From Paenalcaligenes sp021793095 (GTDB taxonomy: Bacteria > Pseudomonadota > Gammaproteobacteria > Burkholderiales > Burkholderiaceae_B), in assembly GCA_027317645.1 (NCBI GenBank), contig DAHVQS010000041.1, positions 1-16,922 of the forward strand: 16,922 nucleotides of DNA. The letters are read 5' to 3'. The notes beneath the pieces are model-generated. The model worked only from the letters and a program-made list of their open reading frames with translations, was not told the origin of the DNA and did not search any database. Both the position numbers and the translations under genes were made by a program. Positions 1-6,885 of the stretch are shown here, one piece after another (the first letter of the stretch is position 1; each line of letters starts with the position of its first letter).

Positions 1-219
1 GTACTCAAAGAAACGCCGGTATTTGCTGTATGCAAAAACCTTGTTCCTTGTGAGCACTTAAAATGTCGATGTTCGAGACTCGGCTATCACCGCGCCTCGT
101 GCCGCACTCTAAGCGCCCACATCTATAGGCTACTAAATTGTTAAAGAACCAATCTCAGACTAACCAGCCATCAAGCTAATCAGCCCTGCCTCGGGTGCGT
201 CGCACCGTACGAAGCAAAG
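1..219 (-). other. rRNA operon leader (16S gene off the left edge)
   Basis: This stretch, read on the minus strand, looks like the transcribed leader of an rRNA operon. It follows two sigma-70-type promoters and contains a boxA antitermination signal and a short GC hairpin (194-206, GGTGC/GCACC arms). Downstream text such as GTGCTCACAAGGAACAAGG resembles the pre-16S leader of Alcaligenaceae, where a 'gtgctcacaag' block precedes the 16S gene. No reading frame of note is present. The mature 16S start (AGAGTTTGATC) is not in the window, so the gene would begin beyond coordinate 1. The identification rests on boxA and promoter architecture plus recalled resemblance, not on an alignment. Confidence 0.72.
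138..150 (-). promoter_or_regulatory. boxA-type antitermination site of the rRNA leader
   Basis: The minus strand reads GGTTCTTTAACAA, which matches the E. coli rrn boxA core (TGCTCTTTAACAA) in all but two bases. In rRNA operons this RNA element recruits the NusB/NusE antitermination complex, which allows untranslated rRNA to be transcribed without Rho termination. Its place, some 70 bases after the inferred P2 start and before the presumed 16S gene, fits that role. Confidence 0.78.
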
Positions 220-225
220 AATATA

Positions 226-254
226 ATTATGAACTGGAATCTAGAGGCCGTCAA
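226..254 (-). promoter_or_regulatory. rRNA operon promoter P2
   Basis: On the minus strand TTGACG (249-254) is followed after exactly 17 bp by CATAAT (226-231). Each hexamer has one mismatch from the sigma-70 consensus. Transcription would begin near 219 and run left through boxA. A small inverted repeat (AGAGA/TCTCT, 254-268) abuts the -35 hexamer. Confidence 0.7.
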
Positions 255-359
255 GAGATGATTTCTCTTTGTGGGTTTTTTGCTGCATCGCGACAACATC
301 GCGTTTGCATTAAAGAACTGCGCTATGAATAGTGCGCTGCCTCAACCAAGTGAACTTAT

Positions 360-388
360 ATAATATAACACCGACCTAAAAAACTCAA
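360..388 (-). promoter_or_regulatory. rRNA operon promoter P1 (upstream of P2)
   Basis: On the minus strand TTGAGT (383-388) and TATTAT (360-365) are separated by 17 bp. An A/T-rich block upstream (about 398-415) could serve as an UP element. It lies about 134 bp upstream of the second promoter, so the arrangement resembles the tandem P1/P2 promoters of E. coli rRNA operons. It starts only about 45 bp after the end of prpF, and no terminator is visible between them. Confidence 0.6.
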
Positions 389-431
389 ACCTTAACTGCT
401 CACTTTTTTATTTGCCGCCGCTTTACAACAA

Positions 432-1601
432 TCAAGCTGGCCAGCTGTGCTTAGGCACCCAGACATCGCCGCTAAAGAGCAGTCTTGCTGTGCGGTCAAA
501 CGCGCCATAATGCGCGTACCAACGTTGTTGTGCGTCTCGTTCAACACTGGCGCGCACCTCGAGCACCCCAGAAGGGTTACCCAGTCGAAGGCGTTGTTCA
601 CCCTCACCCGTACTAGTGGGGCGTGTCAATTGATTTGCGATTGTTCCTTTTATATTTGCTGCGACTGCAATACATAGGGATATGGTCAAAGGCAAAGCAC
701 GATGTGGTTGGCCATTAGAAATCACTCGAGCGACCAGATCTAAATCGCTGGCAGGCACGTTTTGTTTCTGTAGTGTGGGATTCTCTTGAGGCGTCGATAA
801 AATACAAACAAAGGGCACCATCTTAATCTCAGCCGCCTCTTGTACGGTCTTTGTAATCCCCATTGCCACTGAGGCATGTTGACGTATCTGCTCTAACCGC
901 CGCATGAGTTGCGTATTGGCCTCTAGCTCATCGGGTAGCTCTGTACCTTTGAGGCCTAGTTCTGTGGCCCTGAGAAACACTGCGGCGTTGGCAGCATCCA
1001 CATAGGAAACGCTAAACTCACCTACATCTGGAATATCGAGTTGATTAACTGCGGCACTGGTGGGCAATAGCTTTCCTGTTGTCGCCCCACCGGGTTCGAT
1101 AAATCGCAGCTCTATGGGGGACCCTGCCCCACTCACCCCAGGGATAGTCAGTGTACCCGCGTACTGGGGCACCCCTTGTGGGGTGGCAAAGGTGCTCTCA
1201 ATCACCTTATTGGTATTGGTGTTGAGAATGCGTACTGTGGTGGTATCAGTGGGCGCGGAGACCAGCCCAGTATGTACTGCAAAAGGACCCACCGCTGAAC
1301 TCATATTGCCGCAGTTGCCACGATAATCCACACGTTGCTCGCCCACGGCAACCTGCGCGAAGGTATATTCCACATCAATATCTGGTCGTTCAGAAGGCCC
1401 AATAATGCATACTTTTGATAAAGAAGAAACGCCCCCGCCCATCCCATTGAGTTGGCGCCCATAAGGGTCTGGAGAGCCCATCGCTGCGCAAAATATAGGT
1501 GCCCACTGCTCTTGGTCAGTAGGTAAATCTGACTTTAGGACCATGAGCGCTTTGCTCGTGCCACCACGCATAAAATAAGCAGGTAAAGGGTGCTGTGCCA
1601 T
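432..1601 (-). CDS. prpF: PrpF-family isomerase (2-methylaconitate cis-trans isomerase type)
   Basis: This 389-residue protein belongs to the PrpF family, which has a diaminopimelate-epimerase-like fold. Characterised PrpF isomerises 2-methylaconitate in the 2-methylcitrate pathway of propionate breakdown, and Shewanella PrpF was crystallised with trans-aconitate. Family landmarks are the N-terminal RGGTSK, GSPDPYGRQ and GMGG segments, Lys63 in SLSK (aligning with the Lys73 reported as active-site residue in PrpF) and Cys97 in GNCGN (aligning with Cys107). Later PTSAAVNQLDIP and LGNPSGVL correspond to the usual PTG and GHPSG blocks. The ATG has a strong Shine-Dalgarno at 1606-1612 (GAGGAGA). 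It is transcribed divergently from acnA; prpB, prpC and acnD are not in the window. The substrate could be 2-methylaconitate, aconitate or a related tricarboxylate. Its 3' end runs close to the rRNA promoters. Confidence 0.88.
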   Translation of the reverse strand: MAQHPLPAYFMRGGTSKALMVLKSDLPTDQEQWAPIFCAAMGSPDPYGRQLNGMGGGVSSLSKVCIIGPSERPDIDVEYTFAQVAVGEQRVDYRGNCGNMSSAVGPFAVHTGLVSAPTDTTTVRILNTNTNKVIESTFATPQGVPQYAGTLTIPGVSGAGSPIELRFIEPGGATTGKLLPTSAAVNQLDIPDVGEFSVSYVDAANAAVFLRATELGLKGTELPDELEANTQLMRRLEQIRQHASVAMGITKTVQEAAEIKMVPFVCILSTPQENPTLQKQNVPASDLDLVARVISNGQPHRALPLTISLCIAVAANIKGTIANQLTRPTSTGEGEQRLRLGNPSGVLEVRASVERDAQQRWYAHYGAFDRTARLLFSGDVWVPKHSWPA

Positions 1602-1718
1602 GAACTCTCCTCGTTCTATTGATGTATTTATGTTAGCTATTGTTTACGTTATTATTGAAGTGATCTACTCCGCGGACGTTTAACTGTCACGACTTTCTTT
1701 ATTATACGGACACTCGCT
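1602..1718. promoter_or_regulatory. Divergent prpF/acnA promoter region
   Basis: This 117-bp A/T-rich gap lies between two head-to-head genes and must hold both promoters. For acnA, a TATTAT at 1700-1705 is a plausible -10, with a weak TTTAAC about 15 bp upstream, but the start codon then follows closely. For prpF I see the ribosome site at 1606-1612 but no convincing -35/-10 pair. Shared control by one regulator is possible; no clear operator is visible. Confidence 0.4.
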
Positions 1719-4391
1719 ATGTCGCGCATTTTCGATTTAAAAACCTTATCTTTCAACGGCCAGGACTATCTATACGCCCCCATTGAACGTTTCCCTGAAA
1801 TAGACAAACTACCCTATAGTTTGCGTATTGTGTTGGAAAATCTTGTGCGCCAACAAGCCCATATGGGTAGAGATACGGCGGCCCAAATACAAGCAGTGCT
1901 GGATCGTAAAGTAGGCACTGCCATCGACTTTTATCCTTCACGTGTCTTTGGCCACGATATTTTAGGCCTCGTTATGCTATTAGATATGGTGGCATTACGC
2001 GAGGCAGTTGCCGAATCCGGGGGTGATGTCGAACAAGTACGCCCCCACGTGCCCACCGATGTGGTGGTTGATCACTCTCTGCAGGTTGATAGCTGGGCTA
2101 ATCCCGAAGCGGCAGCGATTAATCTTGCCATTGAATATAAACGAAATGCAGAGCGCTTCCGTTTTCTGCGCTGGTGCGGCAATAACTTTGATGGCGTGAA
2201 TGTCATTCCCCCAGGCAAAGGCATCATGCACCAATTGCATTTAGAGCATATCGGTCAAGTCGTGATGGAAACGACAGATGATAGTGGTGCATACTCAGCC
2301 CCCATTTTGTCCCCCGACAGTTGTGTAGGGACAGATAGCCATACTCCCATGGCAGACGGGCTCGGTATATTAGCTTGGGGAGTAGGTGGCATCGAGGCTG
2401 AGGCCGTCATGTTGGGCCAACCTGTCACCATGCCCTTACCCGAGGTAGTCGGTATCGAGCTCACAGGCGCCCTGCCAGAGGGGGTGCTGCCCACTGATTT
2501 AGTCTTGGAAATCACCGAGAGGCTGCGCAATCTAGGAGTTGTTGGCAAGTTTGTTGAGTTTTTTGGTGCGGGCTTGGATAACCTGAGCTTGGGCGACCGG
2601 GGCACCATTGCCAATATGGCTCCTGAGTATGGCGCCACCGTTGTGTTTTTCCCGGTTGATCAAGAAACCTTAAACTATCTCTATATGACCGGGCGTGACG
2701 AAGATCATATTGCTAAGGTCAAAGCTTATTGCCAACAGCAAAAGCTATGGCGCGATGCAGATAGCCCTGCGCCTCAATTTGAGACCGTCCTAAAAGTTGA
2801 TCTCAATGAGATTCGCCCCAGTGTTTCAGGTCCCAGCCAACCCGAGCAACGCCATGATTTGGCCGAGGCCGCACCGCGCTTTATCAAAGAGCACGAACGC
2901 ATTGCCGGACGCCCTGCCGATCTCAACAAAACCTACCCTGTATCAGGCGAAGATTTTGAACTACATGACGGTGCCATTGTGATCGCAGCCATCACCTCGT
3001 GTACAAACACAGCCAACCCTACCAATATGGTAGCGGCTGGATTGCTCGCGAAAAATGCATATGCCAAGGGACTCACACCTAAGCCATGGGTCAAGACCTC
3101 CTTAGTTCCAGGCAGCCAGGTGACTGCCGATATACTGGCTACCTCTGGGTTGCAAGATTCATTGGATCACTTGGGTTTTCACATTGCTGGTTTTGGGTGT
3201 ACTACCTGCAATGGTGGGTCAGGCCCATTGCCACCCGCCATTGATGCTTGTATCCATGACAATGATTTAATTGCAACGGCCGTACTGTCTGGCAATAGAA
3301 ACTTTGACGGCCGCATTCACCCTAGCGTGCGCGCCAACTACTTAGCCTCTCCTGCCTTAGTGATTGCTTATGCGTTAGCGGGCTCTTTGACGATAAACAT
3401 AGCAGATGACCCATTAGGATACGATGACCAAGGCAATGCAGTTTATCTAAAAGATATTTGGCCCAGCGCCCAAGAAATACAACAGACGGTACAAGAGGCA
3501 TATGCACGAGATTTATTTATTAAGCGCTATGCCGAATTATTTAATGGCGGCCCTCAATGGGATGCCTTAGAGAGTAAAGCGGGGTCACATTTTGACTGGG
3601 ATCCTCAGAGCCATTATATTCGCAAACCCCCTTATTTCGATGGCCTCGACACTGCACAGCCCGCAGTTAAAAACTATCGTTTATTAAAGCCTCTGGTGAT
3701 TTTGGGTGATTCTATTACTACTGACCATATTTCACCCTCTGGCGCTATTAGCTTGGGTACCCCGGCCGCTGATTATTTACAAGAGCGTGGAGTAGAACAA
3801 AAAGATTTCAACAATTACACCACTCGTCGCGCCAATCATGAAATCGTCATGCGCGCGACTTTTGCCAATATTCGTTTACGCAACAAGATGGTGCCCGGCA
3901 TCGAAGGAGGGGTCACCAAATTAATGCCTGACGGTGAGGTAATGCGTGTTTATGACGCCGCCCAAGAATACATGCGGCGTCAACAGCCCCTGATTATTAT
4001 TGCGGGGAAAAACTATGGTAGCGGTTCTTCCCGAGACTCTGCAGCCAAGGGGGTTGCATTACTAGGCGTCAAGGTGGTGCTCGCAGAAAGTTTTGAACGC
4101 ATCCACCTGAGTAATCTCATCGGTATGGGTGTCCTGCCGCTACAATTTAGCCCCGGCGTTAATGCTGAAACGCTCAACCTAACCGGCGCGGAAACTTACG
4201 ATGTCAGCGGCCTGGACGAGCACATTCAACCCGGGCAGGGTCTGTTACTCACAATTCGCTATGCCGATGGGACCTCTAAAGAGACCAAGGTCATTGCCCG
4301 CCTAGATACCGATACCGATGTTGAGTATTGGCGCCATGGAGGGATCTTGCCCTATACCTGGCGCCGTTATGTGCAGACAGGCGCCTCTTAA
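1719..4391 (+). CDS. acnA: Aconitate hydratase, AcnA type
   Basis: This 890-residue protein is a complete aconitase of the AcnA/IRP1 type, equal in length to E. coli AcnA (891). It is a cytoplasmic [4Fe-4S] enzyme interconverting citrate, cis-aconitate and isocitrate in the TCA and glyoxylate cycles. The cluster ligands are Cys428 (SCTNT), Cys494 and Cys497 (GCTTCNG). Conserved blocks include VGTDSHT (203-209), GVGGIEAEAVMLGQP (221-235), SGNRNFDGRIHP and, in the C-terminal swivel domain, GDSITTDHISPSG and GSGSSRD. GIEAEAVMLGQP and the length favour AcnA over AcnD, which has GLEAESVMLGRA and is shorter. The CNGGSGPL stretch is mixed, with an AcnD-like Asn after the second Cys. Divergent prpF raises the possibility that it also accepts 2-methylcitrate or 2-methylaconitate. 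The ribosome site is weak (CGGA about 9 bases before ATG). Confidence 0.93.
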   Translation: MSRIFDLKTLSFNGQDYLYAPIERFPEIDKLPYSLRIVLENLVRQQAHMGRDTAAQIQAVLDRKVGTAIDFYPSRVFGHDILGLVMLLDMVALREAVAESGGDVEQVRPHVPTDVVVDHSLQVDSWANPEAAAINLAIEYKRNAERFRFLRWCGNNFDGVNVIPPGKGIMHQLHLEHIGQVVMETTDDSGAYSAPILSPDSCVGTDSHTPMADGLGILAWGVGGIEAEAVMLGQPVTMPLPEVVGIELTGALPEGVLPTDLVLEITERLRNLGVVGKFVEFFGAGLDNLSLGDRGTIANMAPEYGATVVFFPVDQETLNYLYMTGRDEDHIAKVKAYCQQQKLWRDADSPAPQFETVLKVDLNEIRPSVSGPSQPEQRHDLAEAAPRFIKEHERIAGRPADLNKTYPVSGEDFELHDGAIVIAAITSCTNTANPTNMVAAGLLAKNAYAKGLTPKPWVKTSLVPGSQVTADILATSGLQDSLDHLGFHIAGFGCTTCNGGSGPLPPAIDACIHDNDLIATAVLSGNRNFDGRIHPSVRANYLASPALVIAYALAGSLTINIADDPLGYDDQGNAVYLKDIWPSAQEIQQTVQEAYARDLFIKRYAELFNGGPQWDALESKAGSHFDWDPQSHYIRKPPYFDGLDTAQPAVKNYRLLKPLVILGDSITTDHISPSGAISLGTPAADYLQERGVEQKDFNNYTTRRANHEIVMRATFANIRLRNKMVPGIEGGVTKLMPDGEVMRVYDAAQEYMRRQQPLIIIAGKNYGSGSSRDSAAKGVALLGVKVVLAESFERIHLSNLIGMGVLPLQFSPGVNAETLNLTGAETYDVSGLDEHIQPGQGLLLTIRYADGTSKETKVIARLDTDTDVEYWRHGGILPYTWRRYVQTGAS

Positions 4392-4399
4392 TTGTCAGG

Positions 4400-4445
4400 G
4401 GCGGATGGGCCGCTGGCTAAGACTCGGCCCGTCTGCGCCACTTTT
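4400..4445 (+). terminator. acnA terminator, overlapping the 3' end of the convergent gene
   Basis: Arms at 4400-4412 (GGCGGATGGGCCG) and 4425-4439 (CGGCCCGTCTGCGCC) pair over about 13 bp, with one G-T pair and a two-base bulge, around a 12-base loop. TTTT follows at 4442-4445. It starts 8 bp after the acnA stop. The loop and 3' arm lie inside the last codons of the opposite-strand oxidoreductase gene. Confidence 0.65.
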
Positions 4446-5736
4446 CCCAAGCCAAACGGCTGCGTACGCCAGCACCTAAAAATGGTTGGGGCAGCAAGCT
4501 TGCTGGGGATTCGAGCTGGAGCATAAAATCTAAATGCTCACTATGCTCACCGCATGCAAGATCAGCGGCTAATAAGCCCCCAACAGTGCCGGTTGTAATG
4601 CCAATACCGTTATGACAGACGGCACCATAAACATTGGGGGCCAGCATGCCAAAACCAGAGGCACTGTTACGCGACATACAGACCAATCCTGTCCAAGTAT
4701 GCTCGATAGATAGGTCACTGAGCATTGGAAAACGCTGATGTAGTAGGTCCTCATGACGCTGAGCAATAGCCTCTTTTCCTTCATCATCTATTCTTAGGCT
4801 AGGCACATAATCCACATGCTGGCGTATCAATAGTCGTTGGTCTGTGGTTCTACGCAACGTCGTCCCTACGAGCGCATTAACCGGTATGATGCCCCAGCTT
4901 TTTTGGCCAGTCAGCGCCGCTTGTTGGCGATCATTCATGGGCTCGGTCAAACTTGCATGAGCAGCAAAGTGCATTAACCGACCACGATAAAATCCAAACT
5001 GCTCAATAAAGCCATTCACTGCCAACAGCAACTTTTTAGCGTGCACTGAACCTGCAGGTGTACGCACCCTAATATTATTTGATAGGTCCATGCTCAATAC
5101 AGGTGAATACTCGAAAAGATGCACATTGGCTGGTAAAGAATCCGCTAAGCCACGCGTCAACGCACTGGGGTTAAGCAATATAGTGCTGGGTGTATAAAGC
5201 CCAGTCTTGTAATAATCAAAGCCAACCCGCTCTTGTAACGCCGCCCCCTCTAACCATTCAAAGGGAATATCAAGTGCCTCTAAAAGCGCCCGTCGCGGAG
5301 ATAGGACGCTCTGCGCCCCACGGTCAGAGGCGGCAGTATGAAAACAGCCCTCTTGGCGCCAGTCGCAGTCGATGCCATGGGTCTCTACCTGAGTTTGCAA
5401 ATACTCAATTGCCCGCTGGCTCAGCTGCAAATGCTTGCGCGCTTGATCAATCTCTAGGCGACCCCCACGCGCTTGGTGCGGCGCACCTATCACAAAACCC
5501 GAATTGCGTCCTTGAGCCCCTTCGCCCACCTGCTCGGCCTCGAGCAATACAATGGTATCGTTTGGCCGCAACTCTGCCAGTCGGCGTGCGGCCGCAAGCC
5601 CAGCAAAGCCCGCGCCAACAATGAGATAATCAGCGTCATGGGCATGTTGCAGCACCGGATTTGGTTTACGCTCGGGCAGTAAAGCACTCCACCCATTATG
5701 GCGATCATTATTTGGCAGTGTTGAGATTGTACGCAT
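4417..5736 (-). CDS. FAD-dependent oxidoreductase (D-amino-acid oxidase/DadA-like family)
   Basis: This 439-residue flavoprotein has an N-terminal Rossmann FAD site, DYLIVGAGFAGLAAA (about 36-50), with the ribose-binding acidic residue in LLEA (about 64-67). GAQGRNSGF (73-81) is a flavin-contacting segment typical of the DAO superfamily, and NGIGITTGTVGGLLAADL near the C-terminus closes the FAD site. The family oxidises C-N bonds of amines or amino acids. The nearest described types are gamma-glutamylputrescine oxidase and glycine/D-amino-acid oxidases, but the substrate cannot be told from sequence. About 35 residues precede the FAD domain, with no signal peptide. It is a single-gene unit: convergent with acnA and divergent from the kinase-like gene. 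The ribosome site before ATG is weak. Confidence 0.85.
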   Translation of the reverse strand: MRTISTLPNNDRHNGWSALLPERKPNPVLQHAHDADYLIVGAGFAGLAAARRLAELRPNDTIVLLEAEQVGEGAQGRNSGFVIGAPHQARGGRLEIDQARKHLQLSQRAIEYLQTQVETHGIDCDWRQEGCFHTAASDRGAQSVLSPRRALLEALDIPFEWLEGAALQERVGFDYYKTGLYTPSTILLNPSALTRGLADSLPANVHLFEYSPVLSMDLSNNIRVRTPAGSVHAKKLLLAVNGFIEQFGFYRGRLMHFAAHASLTEPMNDRQQAALTGQKSWGIIPVNALVGTTLRRTTDQRLLIRQHVDYVPSLRIDDEGKEAIAQRHEDLLHQRFPMLSDLSIEHTWTGLVCMSRNSASGFGMLAPNVYGAVCHNGIGITTGTVGGLLAADLACGEHSEHLDFMLQLESPASLLPQPFLGAGVRSRLAWEKWRRRAES

Positions 5737-5885
5737 GACTTACTTGGCCTTTAACGGCTACCCCTAATTTTATTCATACCATATTCTTGGCGCTCAAGTA
5801 CATCATATTGCACTTTCAAATACGCTGGCGTTCTTTGATTGATGTATTGAACACTTTTTTTAATCGGCATTTTTTATGGCTGCGA

Positions 5886-5891
5886 TATAAT
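5886..5891 (+). promoter_or_regulatory. -10 hexamer upstream of the kinase-like gene
   Basis: A perfect TATAAT would place the transcript start near 5898. I see no good -35 at 16-18 bp; a TTGAAC at 5847-5852 is too far away. A TTG codon at 5899 would be at the very 5' end of this transcript, while ATG 5929 leaves a leader of about 30 bases, which favours the ATG as the start. Confidence 0.45.
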
Positions 5892-5928
5892 AGGCCGTTT
5901 GTTATCTATAGATGCTTATCTCACATTC

Positions 5929-6771
5929 ATGGCGGCGCCTTTTCCTTCTTTAACAGCCGAGCAGCTAAAACATCTGAAATCATTGATAAAGCTGCGGTTC
6001 TCCGATCCTTTGCCAACGAGGCCTCAAATCATAGAGTTTGAGGAGCACCGCTTTGTGGTGAAATTTCAGCGCCAAGAGAAAAATCGTAGCCGCCAAGAGC
6101 GACTGAGCGCCTTAGGTTATTTTTTACTCTTTAGAAAATGGTTGCATCCCAGTTTTTTCCGTTCGCTTAATGTACAAGAAGAAGCACAACGATTACTGAG
6201 TTTGCAACGTGCGGGCGTGCATGTCGCTCCTGTTTATTTTCATGATAAATATTATTTCATCCAGGCTTATAGCGGTATCTCTCTAGATACCGTCCTGCCA
6301 CGACGCGCAGCACAAGAACGCATCGCATTGATCTTCGATGTGATGGCTGATTTGGCTCAACTCCATACCCAAGGCCAATGGCACGGCGGCCCACAAATCA
6401 GAAACCTCACCTTGTTAGACGGTCAATTATTTCGTATTGACTTTGAAGAACGCTTTGGTTTTTACACCCCTTTGGCGCTGGCCCAATGCTATGACCTGGT
6501 GTTAACTTTTAACTCAATCAAAAAATTTCTGAATGACGATTTAGGGTTAGGGAAAGAATTATTCATGCACTACTGGGAAAGGCATCCCAACCCCGAACTG
6601 CTCCCTTACTTGAAAAAAGTCCAGCGCTGGCTACAACCATTGATGGCAATAGGTGGCGTCCTAGGGCGTATCAATAAACATAATAATGATATCAATACCT
6701 CTATTTTCTTTGGCCAAATTTTGAAAGCCCTCCTGCCCTCACTACAAGCGCACAATCATTCACCTCATTAG
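5929..6771 (+). CDS. Protein-kinase-fold protein (Kdo-kinase/BUD32-like), altered catalytic loop
   Basis: This protein of about 280 residues looks like a small atypical kinase of the lipopolysaccharide-kinase/RIO/BUD32 type. Visible elements are a possible ATP-binding lysine in FVVKFQR (Lys45), an acidic helix NVQEEAQRLLSLQRAG (81-96) and the catalytic-loop region LHTQGQWHGGPQIRNLTLLDG (split: His152, Gly153, Gly154, Asn159). The metal-binding block is FRIDFEERFG, with Asp171. The usual HxD aspartate is absent: the motif reads HGG. The metal-binding Asn and Asp are kept, so it may be an active variant or a pseudokinase. No signal peptide or clear membrane segment is seen. The start is uncertain: TTG 5899 extends it by 10 residues, but ATG 5929 fits the TATAAT position better; neither has a good ribosome site. 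Function is unknown; a sugar or lipid target in the envelope is possible. Confidence 0.65.
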   Translation: MAAPFPSLTAEQLKHLKSLIKLRFSDPLPTRPQIIEFEEHRFVVKFQRQEKNRSRQERLSALGYFLLFRKWLHPSFFRSLNVQEEAQRLLSLQRAGVHVAPVYFHDKYYFIQAYSGISLDTVLPRRAAQERIALIFDVMADLAQLHTQGQWHGGPQIRNLTLLDGQLFRIDFEERFGFYTPLALAQCYDLVLTFNSIKKFLNDDLGLGKELFMHYWERHPNPELLPYLKKVQRWLQPLMAIGGVLGRINKHNNDINTSIFFGQILKALLPSLQAHNHSPH

Positions 6772-6805
6772 CCATTAATCACTCGGGCGATGCCGACTTT
6801 TTAAT

Positions 6806-6846
6806 ACAAAAAAAGCACCAAGGTCATTTAACCCTGGTGCTTTTTA
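6806..6846. terminator. Bidirectional terminator between kinase-like gene and baeRF3 gene
   Basis: AAAAAGCACCA and TGGTGCTTTTT arms pair, with GG/CC inside after one mismatch, around an 8-base loop. The A and T runs on either side make it a good intrinsic terminator in both directions, serving the two convergent genes. Confidence 0.85.
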
Positions 6847-6847
6847 T

Positions 6848-6875
6848 TTACCGCCTTTAGGGGAAAGAGCGGTAA
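6848..6875. other. Second hairpin next to the shared terminator
   Basis: TTACCGC (6848-6854) and GCGGTAA (6869-6875) pair exactly, and CTTT/AAAG pairs inside around AGGGG with one bulged A. There is no T run on either side, so it is not itself an intrinsic terminator. It lies 10 bp after the baeRF3 stop and may protect that mRNA's 3' end. Confidence 0.45.
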
Positions 6876-6885
6876 TGACTCATGG

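Noticed and set aside
447..677. Small frames at the 3' end of prpF on both strands
   Set aside because: They overlap prpF and have no ribosome site or recognisable domain.
2255..2638. 127-codon minus-strand frame
   Set aside because: It is antisense to the aconitase core; low-complexity Ser/Pro composition and no start signals.
5190..5624. 144-codon plus-strand frame
   Set aside because: It lies wholly inside the well-supported FAD oxidoreductase gene on the other strand and resembles no family I know.
5839..5853. TTGATTGATGTATTGAA as an FNR site before the kinase-like gene
   Set aside because: The second half is not ATCAA, so it lacks the required inverted symmetry.
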